Below, piece by piece: positions 9,161 to 18,078 of a stretch of DNA of 21,436 bases. A model generated the notes under the pieces. It ran no database searches, was not told where the DNA came from, and was given only the letters and a program-made list of their open reading frames with translations. This DNA is from Basidiobolus ranarum (Eukaryota > Basidiobolomycota > Basidiobolomycetes > Basidiobolales): assembly GCA_040143965.1 (NCBI GenBank), contig JASJQH010007080.1:1-21436 (forward strand), written 5' to 3'. The position numbers and the translations under genes were made by a program. Position 1 is the stretch's first letter; each line of letters opens with the position of its first letter.

Positions 9161-10867
9161 TTTCTGCACAAGAAAACGTTCGAAGAATAGCAAAAGTGAA
9201 GTCAATAGCTGATGCCTCTGAACGAAATCGTAGAGATACAACAAGGAATTAATGAGTTTAACAAAGAGAGCTAAGATCTATAACAGTTACTTATTCACAA
9301 AAAATCACAAATGGCCCAAGGACTGACTTTTATTGAATTCCTAGTGATTGAGTATGAAAGTATAAATTGCGTGAAAGTAGCCTTTATTCGTTTAGTAGGG
9401 ATTAACCATTCATCTATTGTTGTTCATATACCTGAGAACCTTATCGTTGGTAGCTTATCTTTTTTAATCCAGATATGATAAACATTACCTGCAATATAAT
9501 TCAAACGATCTGAAAACTGTAGAAATATTACTCATCCATATGTAATTTGGAACTAAATCCATGAAAATTTCAATTCTCTTCCAAGTTTTGTAAGAACAGC
9601 TCTCAAAAACATAGATTTCCTTAGTTGCGTAGGGAATGACAATCTGAAGAAAGGATATACTACTAAGTACATAAGCTATCTTGAACAACCGCAGTATCAT
9701 GAAAATACGAATATTTGGCTCTGTAAAGCACCAAAAGCCTAGTACATATTGAAATAGAAAATTCACTCTCAATGAAATAGTAGAACGAAGGTATTAAAAC
9801 CTCACGAGCTCTGGCATGGAATGATATCTCATAATATGCTTTCATAGGTGAATACAAGTTTATAATATGGAGACAAACCCGATTGGATAAGCCACATTCT
9901 GCGTAAGCATAAATATCAGTAGAATAATAAGCGAAAAACACTTGGCATTTGTGGACTTTCAGTAGTAGCGCGTTTGTTGGAATGATTTTCACCAAATGAT
10001 GCTTTGGCAAAAGAGTTTAGAGACGCGTAACTTGCTTTGAATTACTCAAGACCATAGAATCCTCAATATCAACGTAGGCGATATTCTATTCTAAAGAACT
10101 GAATGCTAGTCACGTTAATGTAAATTTTCACCTCAATCTGGATTATTTAGTTACTATATTTTGCTATATTCTTAACATACGATTTCACAATAGCAGGATA
10201 TATTGAAATATCAGGCGGTCATGGCTAATTGTCTCGGCTGGGTATAGTTCAGGTGATTTCCGTAGTCTCCAGGGCAATTTTGACTCGGATAAAATGCAAC
10301 ATTGTTCCATCCCTACAACAAATAACAGTCAAGTTGAGAGCTTGGCTAACTGTGGGGCACGGTTTCCAATCAAGTATCAAACACAGCTTGTTCCCGACTT
10401 ACCTGCTGATTGACCAATACTTGAGGACATAAATATTTATTGGGAGCTGCTATGGTACGTGTTGAACTTCATGATCTCAAATCGTTCGCTTTCCCATCCA
10501 GATCTTAAGTTTGGAACATGGGGCTAGGTCAACCTGGGGATAATCTATATCCTTAATTGGTGAATCCTAATCAATATTTGCAATGTAAAGCTGAAACGTT
10601 ACATTACACCAATTATCACGTTAAGGCAAAAAACCTCCCCAGAATTACTCCCCTTTTTATTTTACGGCATTATGTATTACAAGGCTTTCACGAGCACGGT
10701 AACAATTGGCCTAGTAAGCTCACTAATGCGCTGCAAAAATATCATTGTAACCTGTATACTGTATATATTTACCCAAGAGACGCGCTGTCACGGATATCAA
10801 GATAATCCAAGAGATCGTTGAATCTGCTTTAAAAATACCGTCGTGTCGATCGCGACCTTTCAAATGG

Positions 10868-10874
10868 TATAAAA
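10868..10874 (+). promoter_or_regulatory. TATA box of the cyclin gene; upstream ACGCG core and upstream ATG
   Basis: TATAAAA lies 83 bases upstream of the cyclin start codon at 10958. An ACGCG core (10780-10784), the heart of the MBF-type G1/S site, sits about 175 bases upstream of that start. An ATG at 10900 opens a 34-codon frame that runs past the main start and ends at 11004. Whether it is in the mRNA depends on where transcription begins, about 30 bases below the TATA box. Confidence 0.45.
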
Positions 10875-10957
10875 CTCCCTAGTTGTAACGAAGGGTAAGA
10901 TGCCCAACCTCTCTTTTAGAATCAACACTTTTGCCTCTTATTCAAGCTTCCAAATAT

Positions 10958-11872
10958 ATGATATCTCAACCACATGTTTTCCAGTCAGTGTTGGACCATT
11001 ATGACCAACGGTTTCAACACTCCAATAACCCCAGTAAGGCATACGTACAACCAACAAAGTCATTACTCTACTACTCGGATCTATCCAAGAAACTCCGACA
11101 GTACCTTATAGGTAAAATAATGCCATCTCTCTCTCCTGTTAACTATAGTCACGTATTGATATTTCTTGATTTGTAAGATATCACTGCCACCATAGTTAGC
11201 ACCTTATACCAATGTGATGCCAACTTGGCTTCGAATGGCCCATCACTCAAAGAATTCATCTTCAAGTTAATCGTTCGTTCCAAGGTTCCCACCAACAATA
11301 TTCTCTGTGCTTTGCTGTACTTGGTACGCTTAAAGCAACGTCATCCCGAATGCAAAGGGACAAACGGTGCAGAATGTCGATTGTTTTTGGCAGCATTGAT
11401 TGTATCCAACAAATATTTGTATGATAATGCATATCAGAATATAAGTTGGATGCAAATTAGTGGTAGACAATTCACCCTGACAGAAATTAATTTCATGGAG
11501 TTCGAGTTACTCTACTTTCTCAATTTTCGGGTGAATGTCACGAAGGAGCAATGGTTGAATTTCGTAGATTTAATCGATCTCAAAGTGACAGAGAGTTGGC
11601 GAAAGTCTAGTAATTCAGCGCCTTCGAAATTCCTTTATTCTAAGGCAACTGTTGGTATAGATGTTGCCAAGGGGAAAACTAGCCCCTTACCATTTCTTAT
11701 GAAAAGTAGTCGATTTCGTGAAGAGTCCTATCAGTCACAATGTAATCAATACTCCGTAGATATCCCGACGTCGCTATCACCGTTCAATAGTAAGGATAAA
11801 AGTAGGGATACCTTTAGCTCTGCAAACAGTATATCCAGTAATGATAGTGGGCCCAAGACACCATATCGTTAA
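10958..11872 (+). CDS. Pho80/PCL-type cyclin, 2 exons
   Basis: Exons 10958-11111 and 11178-11872 are joined across a 66-bp phase-1 intron (gtaaaa..ttgtaag), giving 282 residues. The cyclin core spans about residues 52-185: KEFIFKLIVRSKVPTNNILC (76-95), ALLYLVRLKQR, CRLFLAALIVSNKYLYDNAY (118-137), then WMQISGRQFTLTEINFMEFE (142-161) and LLYFLNFRVNVTKEQW. The surviving-helix pattern RLFLAALIVSNKYLxD...W..ISG..F...EIN.ME..FL is diagnostic of the fungal PCL family (Pfam PF08613). These cyclins bind a Pho85-type CDK and tune cell-cycle entry, polarity or nutrient signalling. The tail (190-282) is Ser/Thr-rich with SP and TP sites (TSLSPF, GPKTPYR), consistent with CDK phosphorylation. The core looks closer to PCL1/2-like than Pho80-like members, but subfamily is uncertain. 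The first in-frame ATG is at 10958. Confidence 0.88.
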
Positions 11873-12329
11873 GTAATCTTGGTGTATTCTGTGAAAATTC
11901 AGCATATCCTTTACATTGTCATATATTTCATCGTTTAGCATAATCTCAAGGTAATGGACCAACTGTATTCTAGCTATTTTGTAAATAGGAATCGAACTCG
12001 CGTATTCTGGTCATATCAAGGTAAAATCATTAATTATGTATGTTTGTTTATCGATGTTACACTAATTCATCACTTTTTTTTCTTGTCACGTTCTTGATAT
12101 TACGAGCTTACACTCAATCCGTATCTTTATCTCATTCGTGTATATGTTGATTAAATTATTAAAATGAAATTTATTGTTGCTAAAGAATTCGAACTCAAAC
12201 TAAACAAAAGAATTTTTTCCAAAATAAACATAACTAAACTTGCAACATGAGATGGTAACAGATTTCTTCGCTCCCATGATATATACGGTATCGGTATCTT
12301 CTATGACAAAACGATTAACAAACGCATTT
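11873..12329. other. Convergent intergenic region
   Basis: This is the 457 bases between the ends of the plus-strand cyclin and the minus-strand cysteine-rich gene, expected to hold both 3' untranslated regions. A T-run occurs at 12073-12080. A tRNA-like 'atcgaactc' at 11991-11999 does not fold and was rejected. Nothing else is seen. Confidence 0.45.
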
Positions 12330-13643
12330 TTAGAAATCATTGAAGTCAACTGGTTCCACTGGTTCCAGAGTGACTGTGAGATCTGCATGCTCTACCCCTT
12401 TGATTGCCTCTATCACTAGTGAGTTCGGCATATACTCCACATTACCATCAGTGTTCCAAACACGTATCCGCAGACCAGATGGAGGTGAAGTGGGAATGGC
12501 GAATTTCAGCACCGTAGCAAATGTAGTGGTGTTGGTGATGGCAACTCTTGGTCGGTACAATTTGCGATTTGATCGCACCGAAACGGTGGTGATATTAGAC
12601 ATATAAGTGGCCAAACCTTCGGTATGTTGATTCGTCGTACACGGGCTTAAACTATTGTACGATAAGTTTTGGAAATTATCCGTAGTAGAGGGTGAGTGTT
12701 CACTTGAAAAGATTTGAAGATTACTGTTGCGTAAAGTGAGATGGGCGCCCCCACTAGGTGACTGTGTCATCTCAGTTTTGATTTTCTTGGGGAGAATCTG
12801 AACTGGCGTGCCATTTGAATGTTCCGTGCGTTTAGTGGTTGGTGTGTCTGACATATGAGTAGGACCAGTCATATCTGGAACAGTAGCTTCACCAGATTCT
12901 ACTTCGAAAAGCTCGGGTAGAAAGTCTTCGGTGGCACTATATTGATTATTAACCTAAGAATTCCCGTTAAAATCCATTATTATATCAAGAGTAAAATGCT
13001 CATACGATTCACATACAACAAACTGTGCCCATTGATGATATAACTTCGAGTCCAACGGTACATGACGTTTTCCATTAATGTAACATCCAGCTGGGTGAAG
13101 TGAACACTTGCCACAATATTTTGCTTGAAGACGGGTTACACACTCAGCCACTGTGTGAGCATTAGCGACTGCATCAATATTCGAATACAAAAGGGTTACA
13201 AACATGCATGGCTATATTGATTCTAAATATACGGTTGGATAAGTACCTTTCTTAAATCTCATCCAGTGAGAGTTACAACGAACACATATATTCACCTCAG
13301 TAACTTCTTCACCCCAGTTATACCGAGTCCCCGCTTTGGTTCTTAACCATTGAATGAGCATCACACCAGTAGGCTTGTTAGCAACAATAACTTTATGTCG
13401 AAAATCAAGAAACCCATTTTGTAGGCGTGCTCGATTCCATCTCACTTCCTGTGGTAAGCATTTGCACTCAACACCAAGGGATCCTTCAGGGCAGGTCAAG
13501 CAACGTTTACATATAGGACAAGAGTTTGGGCGAAATTCCTCCTTAATGGTAAAGGTGGCAGGATCAGAATTATGTGGGGGTGAGATTTGGGGAATACTTG
13601 GTGATGTAGTAGAGATAGTTACTCCCTGTAGAGTAGGATTCAT
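12330..13643 (-). CDS. Cysteine-rich, probably zinc-binding nuclear protein of unknown family, 3 exons
   Basis: Exons on the minus strand are 13643-13247, 13168-13017 and 12953-12330, joined across introns of 78 and 63 bp. The product is 390 residues. The in-frame stop after FNGNS lies inside the second intron. A second acceptor 18 bp downstream of the chosen one for intron 1 would remove six residues. Cysteines cluster at 42, 45, 48, 51, 60 and 62 (CPICKRCLTCP..ECKC), at 120 and 123 (CVRC) and at 142, 151, 154 and 161 (with His157), a pattern typical of cross-braced zinc sites. The stretch between, with RWNRARLQNGFLDFRHK, is basic and aromatic. After residue 190 the chain is Ser/Thr-rich and low in order, with a possible nuclear signal PKKIK (238-242). 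The C-terminal 75 residues (RPRVAITNTTTFATVLKFAI..LRIRVWN) look beta-rich and globular. I recognise no family. A transcription or chromatin role is only a guess. Confidence 0.75.
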
Positions 13644-14477
13644 GATACCAAACTATCAAGTAACAAAATTAACTTCAATAAAAAATGTATATAGAGCTTT
13701 GTGGAGGTAATTAAATTTAACGTGGTCAACGTCGGACTTGAGGATTTCTTGTAACGGAACAAAAGAACAAACACTCAATTTTTCAGCCGATCGTGTTTCT
13801 GACCCCTAAAGGCTGAGTGCCTTTTTTTTTGACCTGAGAATCCGTTGGTCGCTGACCAATCATTACTCACCGGTGATTTGATTTTGCCAAAACATAACCT
13901 CTAAAATTGAAATGTTTCAATCTGGGGCCAATTGAGTTGATTTCTGGTGTCCATTCGAAACTAGCTGATACACAAAATAAACGCGAGTCTCTTATAGGTG
14001 ATTCCAGAAACGTGCCTATTGGATCAGTGTTTCCAGAGGTAACCTATCCTTATTTGGTCAGAGGGAGAGAGGGTTTACTTCAACTGTGACTTTCCTCAGA
14101 TTCTATTGGTGGCTGAGATAAGAATGGGAAGAGGAGGATTCATGTATTGTGTTGATTCCTAAAATGCACAACTACAGGGCAAAGCAAGGATATATGTTGT
14201 CTGTGAGACCTGCAGAATGCATGATGTACATCATGTTCACACTATAGAGTCAATATTGTTGGCTGAACTGTGCGAAGGTGGAGGTCTCTCGGCCGAATGG
14301 GGGCAGTTGAGTGTCTGTTCATTACTCACGTTCCTATCTCGAATTGGTTTGGGGTCTATACCATGCAAGTGTTTAAGTTGGCGCAAAAGGGGTATTTATT
14401 GTTTGGAAGGGTTACCACAGCTCATGCTAGCTGTAATTAGTAGATTCAGACAGGTTTTGGGAGTTTGAACAAGCAGA
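13644..14477. other. Intergenic region upstream of the cysteine-rich gene
   Basis: This is 834 bases holding the promoter of the minus-strand cysteine-rich gene on the left and the 3' end of the reductase gene on the right. Plus-strand frames at 13907-14089 and 14217-14468 show no domain or splice partner and are not called. A T-run lies at 13822-13830. A paired CCAAT/palindrome cluster at 13845-13876 is listed separately. Confidence 0.45.
13845..13876. promoter_or_regulatory. Inverted CCAAT-like pair and 10-bp palindrome
   Basis: TTGGTC (13845-13850) and GACCAA (13854-13859) form a perfect 6-bp inverted repeat with a 3-base centre. The second arm belongs to a CCAAT box (accaat). Eight bases further lies the perfect palindrome TCACCGGTGA (13867-13876). 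The cluster is 200-230 bases upstream of the cysteine-rich gene's start, a usual place for activator sites. The factors are unknown. Confidence 0.35.
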
Positions 14478-15668
14478 CTACAGTGACTTTTTTATAATAG
14501 GATTCGCTAGATCCGGTCCATTTCCAAGAGGGACAACTTGGGTGGGATTGATGTTTACATGGCTCATGTAGTAATGCTTCTTGATATGGTCCATGTGCAC
14601 AGTTTCCTTAACGTGAGGCAGTTGGTAGATTTGTCTGGTCCATCTCAATATGTTGGGATAGTCTTTCTCGATACTTTTGATGTTGCATTTGAAGTGTCCA
14701 TGATAAACAGGATCGAAGCGGATGATGGTGGTCCAAAGACGAATATCTGCCTCTGTAAAAGTCTCACCAACAAGAAACTCATGCTCCGTGAGAATTTTCT
14801 CTACTCTGTCTAGTGATTTAAATAGAGTTACACAATTCGTCTCGTATGCTTGTTGAGTGGTAGCAAAACCGGATTTGTAAACTCCATTGTTGATGGTTTC
14901 ATAGATCCATTCGTTGACTTGGTCGATATCTTTACGAAGGTTTTCTGGATAGTACGTGACCCGGTTAGTGTGATCTGGTAGAAACTCATCGAATGCTTCA
15001 TTAAATATACGAATGATTTCTGAGCTTTCATTGTTAACGATGGTTTCTAGCTTCTTGTCCCAAAGTATAGGGACGGTGAAGCGTCCATCATATTCTGGGT
15101 TAGCTTTGAAATAAAGATCTCTAGCATATTCAGAGTTGTAAAGACTATCTGGGATACATCCCGGAGTCGCTTCCGAGGTACTAAATTTCCACCCTTTAGG
15201 TCCCATAAGATAATCAACCACTGAGAGCCCAATGATATCCTGAAGCCCTTTAAGGGAACGAACAAGTAGCGTACGATGAGCCTGACCGAGTAGTATTGGT
15301 TAAGTTTTGAATATTCATAGTAAAAGAGATGAGAGCTTACCCATGGACAGGCATGACTGATATATAGGTGGTAGCGATCTCTATAGAATATGGGTGAGCA
15401 TGCATTTTTCATTCAAGAATTTATCATTTGCTTACTTCTCTGGTGTGAATAGGGAGCCTTCCTCTTTGGAAATGGTGTTGCGGAAAGTAGAAGGTTTGCG
15501 GCGGAATTCGCCATCTCCACTGGCCCACTTGTAAATATTCTTGTCAGTACTCTGGGTAGACATCGTTAAAAAGCGGATGGAGCTGCAAGGTAAATTCTTA
15601 TGAAAAAAGGATGATTGACTTGGATATCTTGACAAATGTGATAATTTATATGTATTGATACGAAGCAT
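14478..15668 (-). CDS. ECM4: Glutathionyl-hydroquinone reductase (ECM4/omega-like GST), 3 exons
   Basis: Exons on the minus strand are 15668-15436, 15380-15341 and 15281-14478, joined across introns of 55 and 59 bp. The product is 358 residues from the first ATG, or 323 from Met36 (ATG at 15563). The catalytic motif ISHACPWAHRTLLVRSLKGL starts at residue 85, with the nucleophile Cys89 in CPW. Further family marks are GWKFS, then YARDLYFKANPEYDGRFTVP and the hallmark NNGVYKSGFATTQQAYE. A C-terminal helical GST domain follows, including FLVGETFTEADIRLWTT. These enzymes reduce glutathionyl-hydroquinones and related conjugates using two glutathiones, with roles in quinone and oxidative-stress detoxification. 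Residues 1-35 (MLRINTYKLSHLSRYPSQSS and so on) are rich in Arg, Lys and Ser with no acidic residue, like a mitochondrial presequence. The family usually starts near the second Met, so two isoforms are plausible. Confidence 0.93.
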
Positions 15669-15700
15669 AATTTGTATGAATCAAGTTCTATTTACTACCT

Positions 15701-15708
15701 TATAAATA
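15701..15708 (-). promoter_or_regulatory. TATA-like box of the reductase gene
   Basis: Read in the gene's sense, TATTTATA ends 32 bases upstream of the first ATG. Transcription usually begins about 30 bases below such a box, so the first ATG would be almost at the mRNA 5' end or missed, favouring use of Met36 in part of the transcripts. A CACGTG E-box lies at 15888-15893, about 220 bases upstream. Confidence 0.4.
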
Positions 15709-15795
15709 CCCAACATTGGAACTTGGAAGATATTATGGCTGGTTAAGCTTACAAATGGTGATTATCACATGATGATGATCCGGAAAATGTAACTA

Positions 15796-15865
15796 TTTGT
15801 ATCATCGATTGAACTGTCATTAGTAATAGCTTTTTTGTATCATTGATCGAACTGTCATTAGTAAT
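15796..15865. repeat. Tandem pair of 32-bp repeats upstream of the reductase
   Basis: Bases 15796-15827 and 15834-15865 match at 30 of 32 positions, with a 38-bp period and 'gaactgtcattagtaat' identical in both. The pair is 128-197 bases upstream of the reductase start, so it could be a duplicated regulatory site or a simple local duplication. Confidence 0.7.
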
Positions 15866-17095
15866 TACTTGAGCTTCTTACCAAAGCCACGTGCATGATT
15901 TAAGTTATATGGACTATGCTGACACCAGAGAAAGCAGATTTAGCTACCATTCTACTTATTTCCAAGATGGCATATTTCTACTATTAATTACATCTAAAAG
16001 AGAATTAATTATTCATGAACCTAGTTTGTAGATACTATATTGTAGCATTATTCTTGCTTTCTAATAGATAGACACCTCATACTAGAAGATTATTGATTAC
16101 CTTGAAGATTCTACTCTATACCTGGTGAAAGTACGTACAGGAAGTAATCACTGATTGTGAACGAGATGAGATTCAATATCACCAGCAACTGGGAATATCC
16201 AAAGCAACCGGTTAAAACATGCCATTTCGGTCTCCATGATATTATTTTCTTGTGATATTGAGCAATTTGTTGATATCATACCAAAAATGGTCAATCAGTG
16301 CTCAAATTTGTGAAACTAATATATAAGACTAATAATGAGGAAGTGATAAATGTATTTGCTATTATTAAAGTTTGAAGTTTTATATATGGACGTGATTCAA
16401 ACTATCTCCACTTATCACTTTTTCTGATGCATATCTCAAATGAGGAAGTGAGAAGTATTGGGATGTTGAAATGCGAAACGTCATTTGCTATTGGAGGATG
16501 GTAGATGATTGTTCCAAAGTTCAGCAAAACCATGACATTCTCTGGTTATTGGTTCTAGTCAACATGGCTTCTTATATTCCACTCAATCACTCGAACGTCA
16601 TTATCATTCAAGCGCATGAGATTCCAAGACAAAATCACAGAATAGGGAGTACTATAGATGTGGAGAAGACATGATAAAGTATGGTTAGAACAATACGGAA
16701 TAAGGTCGCTATATACACATACACACAGAAGGTAAATCAATTAGACTGTTAAGTTTATATATAGATTAAATATCTTTGCAAAATATGAGCTGGTTTAGCA
16801 CCATCCCACGGTAGGTCACCGTCTACCTAGATATATCCATTGGGACACTAGATTTGACCTTGAGCACAGATAAAGTTCTATTGAGCAAAGAAAATGTCGA
16901 AATGTACAGCAGAAAAGAAAGAAATAAGAGAAACGAGTGGATGCTTGTGCGAAAGAAAGAGCATGAATGCAGCGTAGAAAGCAAAAAAGAAAGCTTAAAT
17001 AGGAAGGTAACAAGTAGCGAAGCAAAGATAACGGGCAAACAATTGACCGTCAACGGAATCCGAGATAAGATTCAATCAAATTGAGAATTGGATAT
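15866..17095. other. Intergenic region, no gene recognised
   Basis: About 1.2 kb between the reductase promoter and the stop of the membrane-protein gene. Frames at 16471-16740 are short and featureless. From about 16870 to 17020 the plus strand is strongly purine-rich (its complement is pyrimidine-rich), just downstream of the membrane-protein gene; the hydrophobic minus-strand frame there is a by-product of that bias. 'atgaggaagtga' occurs twice (about 16335 and 16440). Confidence 0.45.
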
Positions 17096-18078
17096 TTAAG
17101 CTTCTGTGTGGCTTTCTCCATCTTCCCAACCAGGCTTTCGCAAAGATTCGCGGTATGTATCTGCTATTAAGTATGCTTCATTAGCAGTTAACGGAGCAAA
17201 CTGAGCAACATTTCCAGAGCTTCCGAGGGGAGCTTCTTTGTCTGCCAATAGTTTGGTATGTGAAGATGTTGAACCTGTGTTTTGATTCCTCTTCTTTTCC
17301 ATTAAGATTGGGGGTTGCTTTCTACTACGACGTACATAAAAAACAATGGCACCCCCTACCAAGATAGCCCCTAAAATACTGCCAATAATGATCCCAACGG
17401 CTTTTCCAGTTGTGTAGAAAGATCCCGAGTTATCATAATTGGATGGTACACTAGATAGAGTGATCGTAACAATTCTCGTAGTAGTGGTAACTCCGGAGTT
17501 GTTTCGAGGAATATCTACGAAGGGAATGAGTGAGCATTGTATAAGCTAACGACTATTATAACCTTGTACCACCTACCTATAATTTGAAAAATCGGCCCAT
17601 CTTGAGCCTTCGCCAGAGGTTCTCCAGCTGGAGTAAGTACAAACTTATACCACCGTCTACCAATTACGTTTGGTGCTAGACCAGTAACTGGTGGAAAATA
17701 TTCGTCGGTTAAGATTATTGGAAAAAATCCCTCATTATTATATCCCAACCATTGCTTTATAGGCTCTCTGGTGTCAGACATCTCGTACATTCTAATGTCA
17801 ACCATGTTAATGGCCGGCAAGGTAGGGTATTTAGCGTACCAGCGTAAATACTCCGAAGTCCCCATGACCCAAGTCTCGTTTAGCCTTGGGTAGCAGTAGA
17901 GGGCTGGTCCACAAGGTAGATCTACAAATCAGAAGTAGAGTTCGTTCCATTTAACATTATATGTATCGCGAACAGACCATATACTAAACTACTAACCTTG
18001 CAAATCACCGAGTGATAATTTTAAAGACAATAGACATAATACAAAGAAAGAAAAAAGAGTCCTTTTTTGGAATGTCAT
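17096..18078 (-). CDS. Type I single-pass membrane protein of unknown family, 3 exons
   Basis: Exons on the minus strand are 18078-17997, 17921-17577 and 17514-17096, with phase-1 introns of 75 and 62 bp. The product is 281 residues. Residues 1-24 form a signal peptide (MTFQKRTLFSFFVLCLLSLK, then LSLG). The secreted part starts DLPCGPALYCYPRLNETW with Cys31 and Cys37 and an N-glycosylation site at Asn42. It continues as a probably beta-rich, Trp/Tyr-rich domain to about 142, then a short Thr/Ser stalk with a second sequon (Asn147). The membrane span is about 180-203 (GIIIGSILGAILVGGAIVFY). The 78-residue cytoplasmic tail is basic at the membrane (RRSRKQ) and ends in a patterned helix, ANEAYLIADTYRESLRKPGW. 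I recall similar architectures among surface proteins of Mucoromycota but cannot name the family. A cell-wall or surface sensor or adhesion role is inference only. Confidence 0.8.

Larger units (their letters stand above)
8278..10860. other. Long intergenic region with promoter-like elements but no convincing gene
   Basis: About 2.6 kb between the divergent DUF2408 and cyclin genes. Minus-strand frames at 9485-9772 and 9663-10010 overlap, lack domains and have no splice-linked partners, so I do not call them. The plus-strand frame at 10557-10805 likewise shows no family resemblance. Promoter-like signals at 8738-8763 and 9153-9160 are listed separately. The rest contains nothing I can name. 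Confidence 0.45.

Noticed and set aside
9485-10010. Two overlapping minus-strand frames of 95 and 115 codons
   Set aside because: They lie in different frames over one another, are partly opened by non-ATG starts, show no domain and have no splice partner; likely chance frames in intergenic DNA.
10557-10805. 82-codon plus-strand frame upstream of the cyclin
   Set aside because: It does not start with ATG, resembles no family and overlaps the presumed cyclin promoter.
11985-12005. Possible minus-strand tRNA B box (gagttcgattcc)
   Set aside because: The flanking bases do not form a T stem, and no matching acceptor, D or anticodon arm is found around it.
12954-13205. Stand-alone small cysteine protein ending FNGNS
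   Set aside because: Its stop lies inside an intron; splicing joins this exon in phase to both neighbours in the 390-residue protein.
13354-13710. 118-codon plus-strand frame opposite the cysteine-rich gene
   Set aside because: It is antisense to a well-supported exon and has no features of its own.
13907-14468. Plus-strand frames of 60 and 83 codons
   Set aside because: No similarity to known families and no supporting promoter or splice signals.
14828-15412. Additional frames overlapping the reductase
   Set aside because: They are shifted-frame shadows or intron read-through of the reductase exons.
16823-17053. Very hydrophobic minus-strand frame resembling a membrane protein
   Set aside because: The hydrophobicity follows from the T/C-rich strand; it lies directly downstream of the membrane-protein gene, where a 3' untranslated region is expected.
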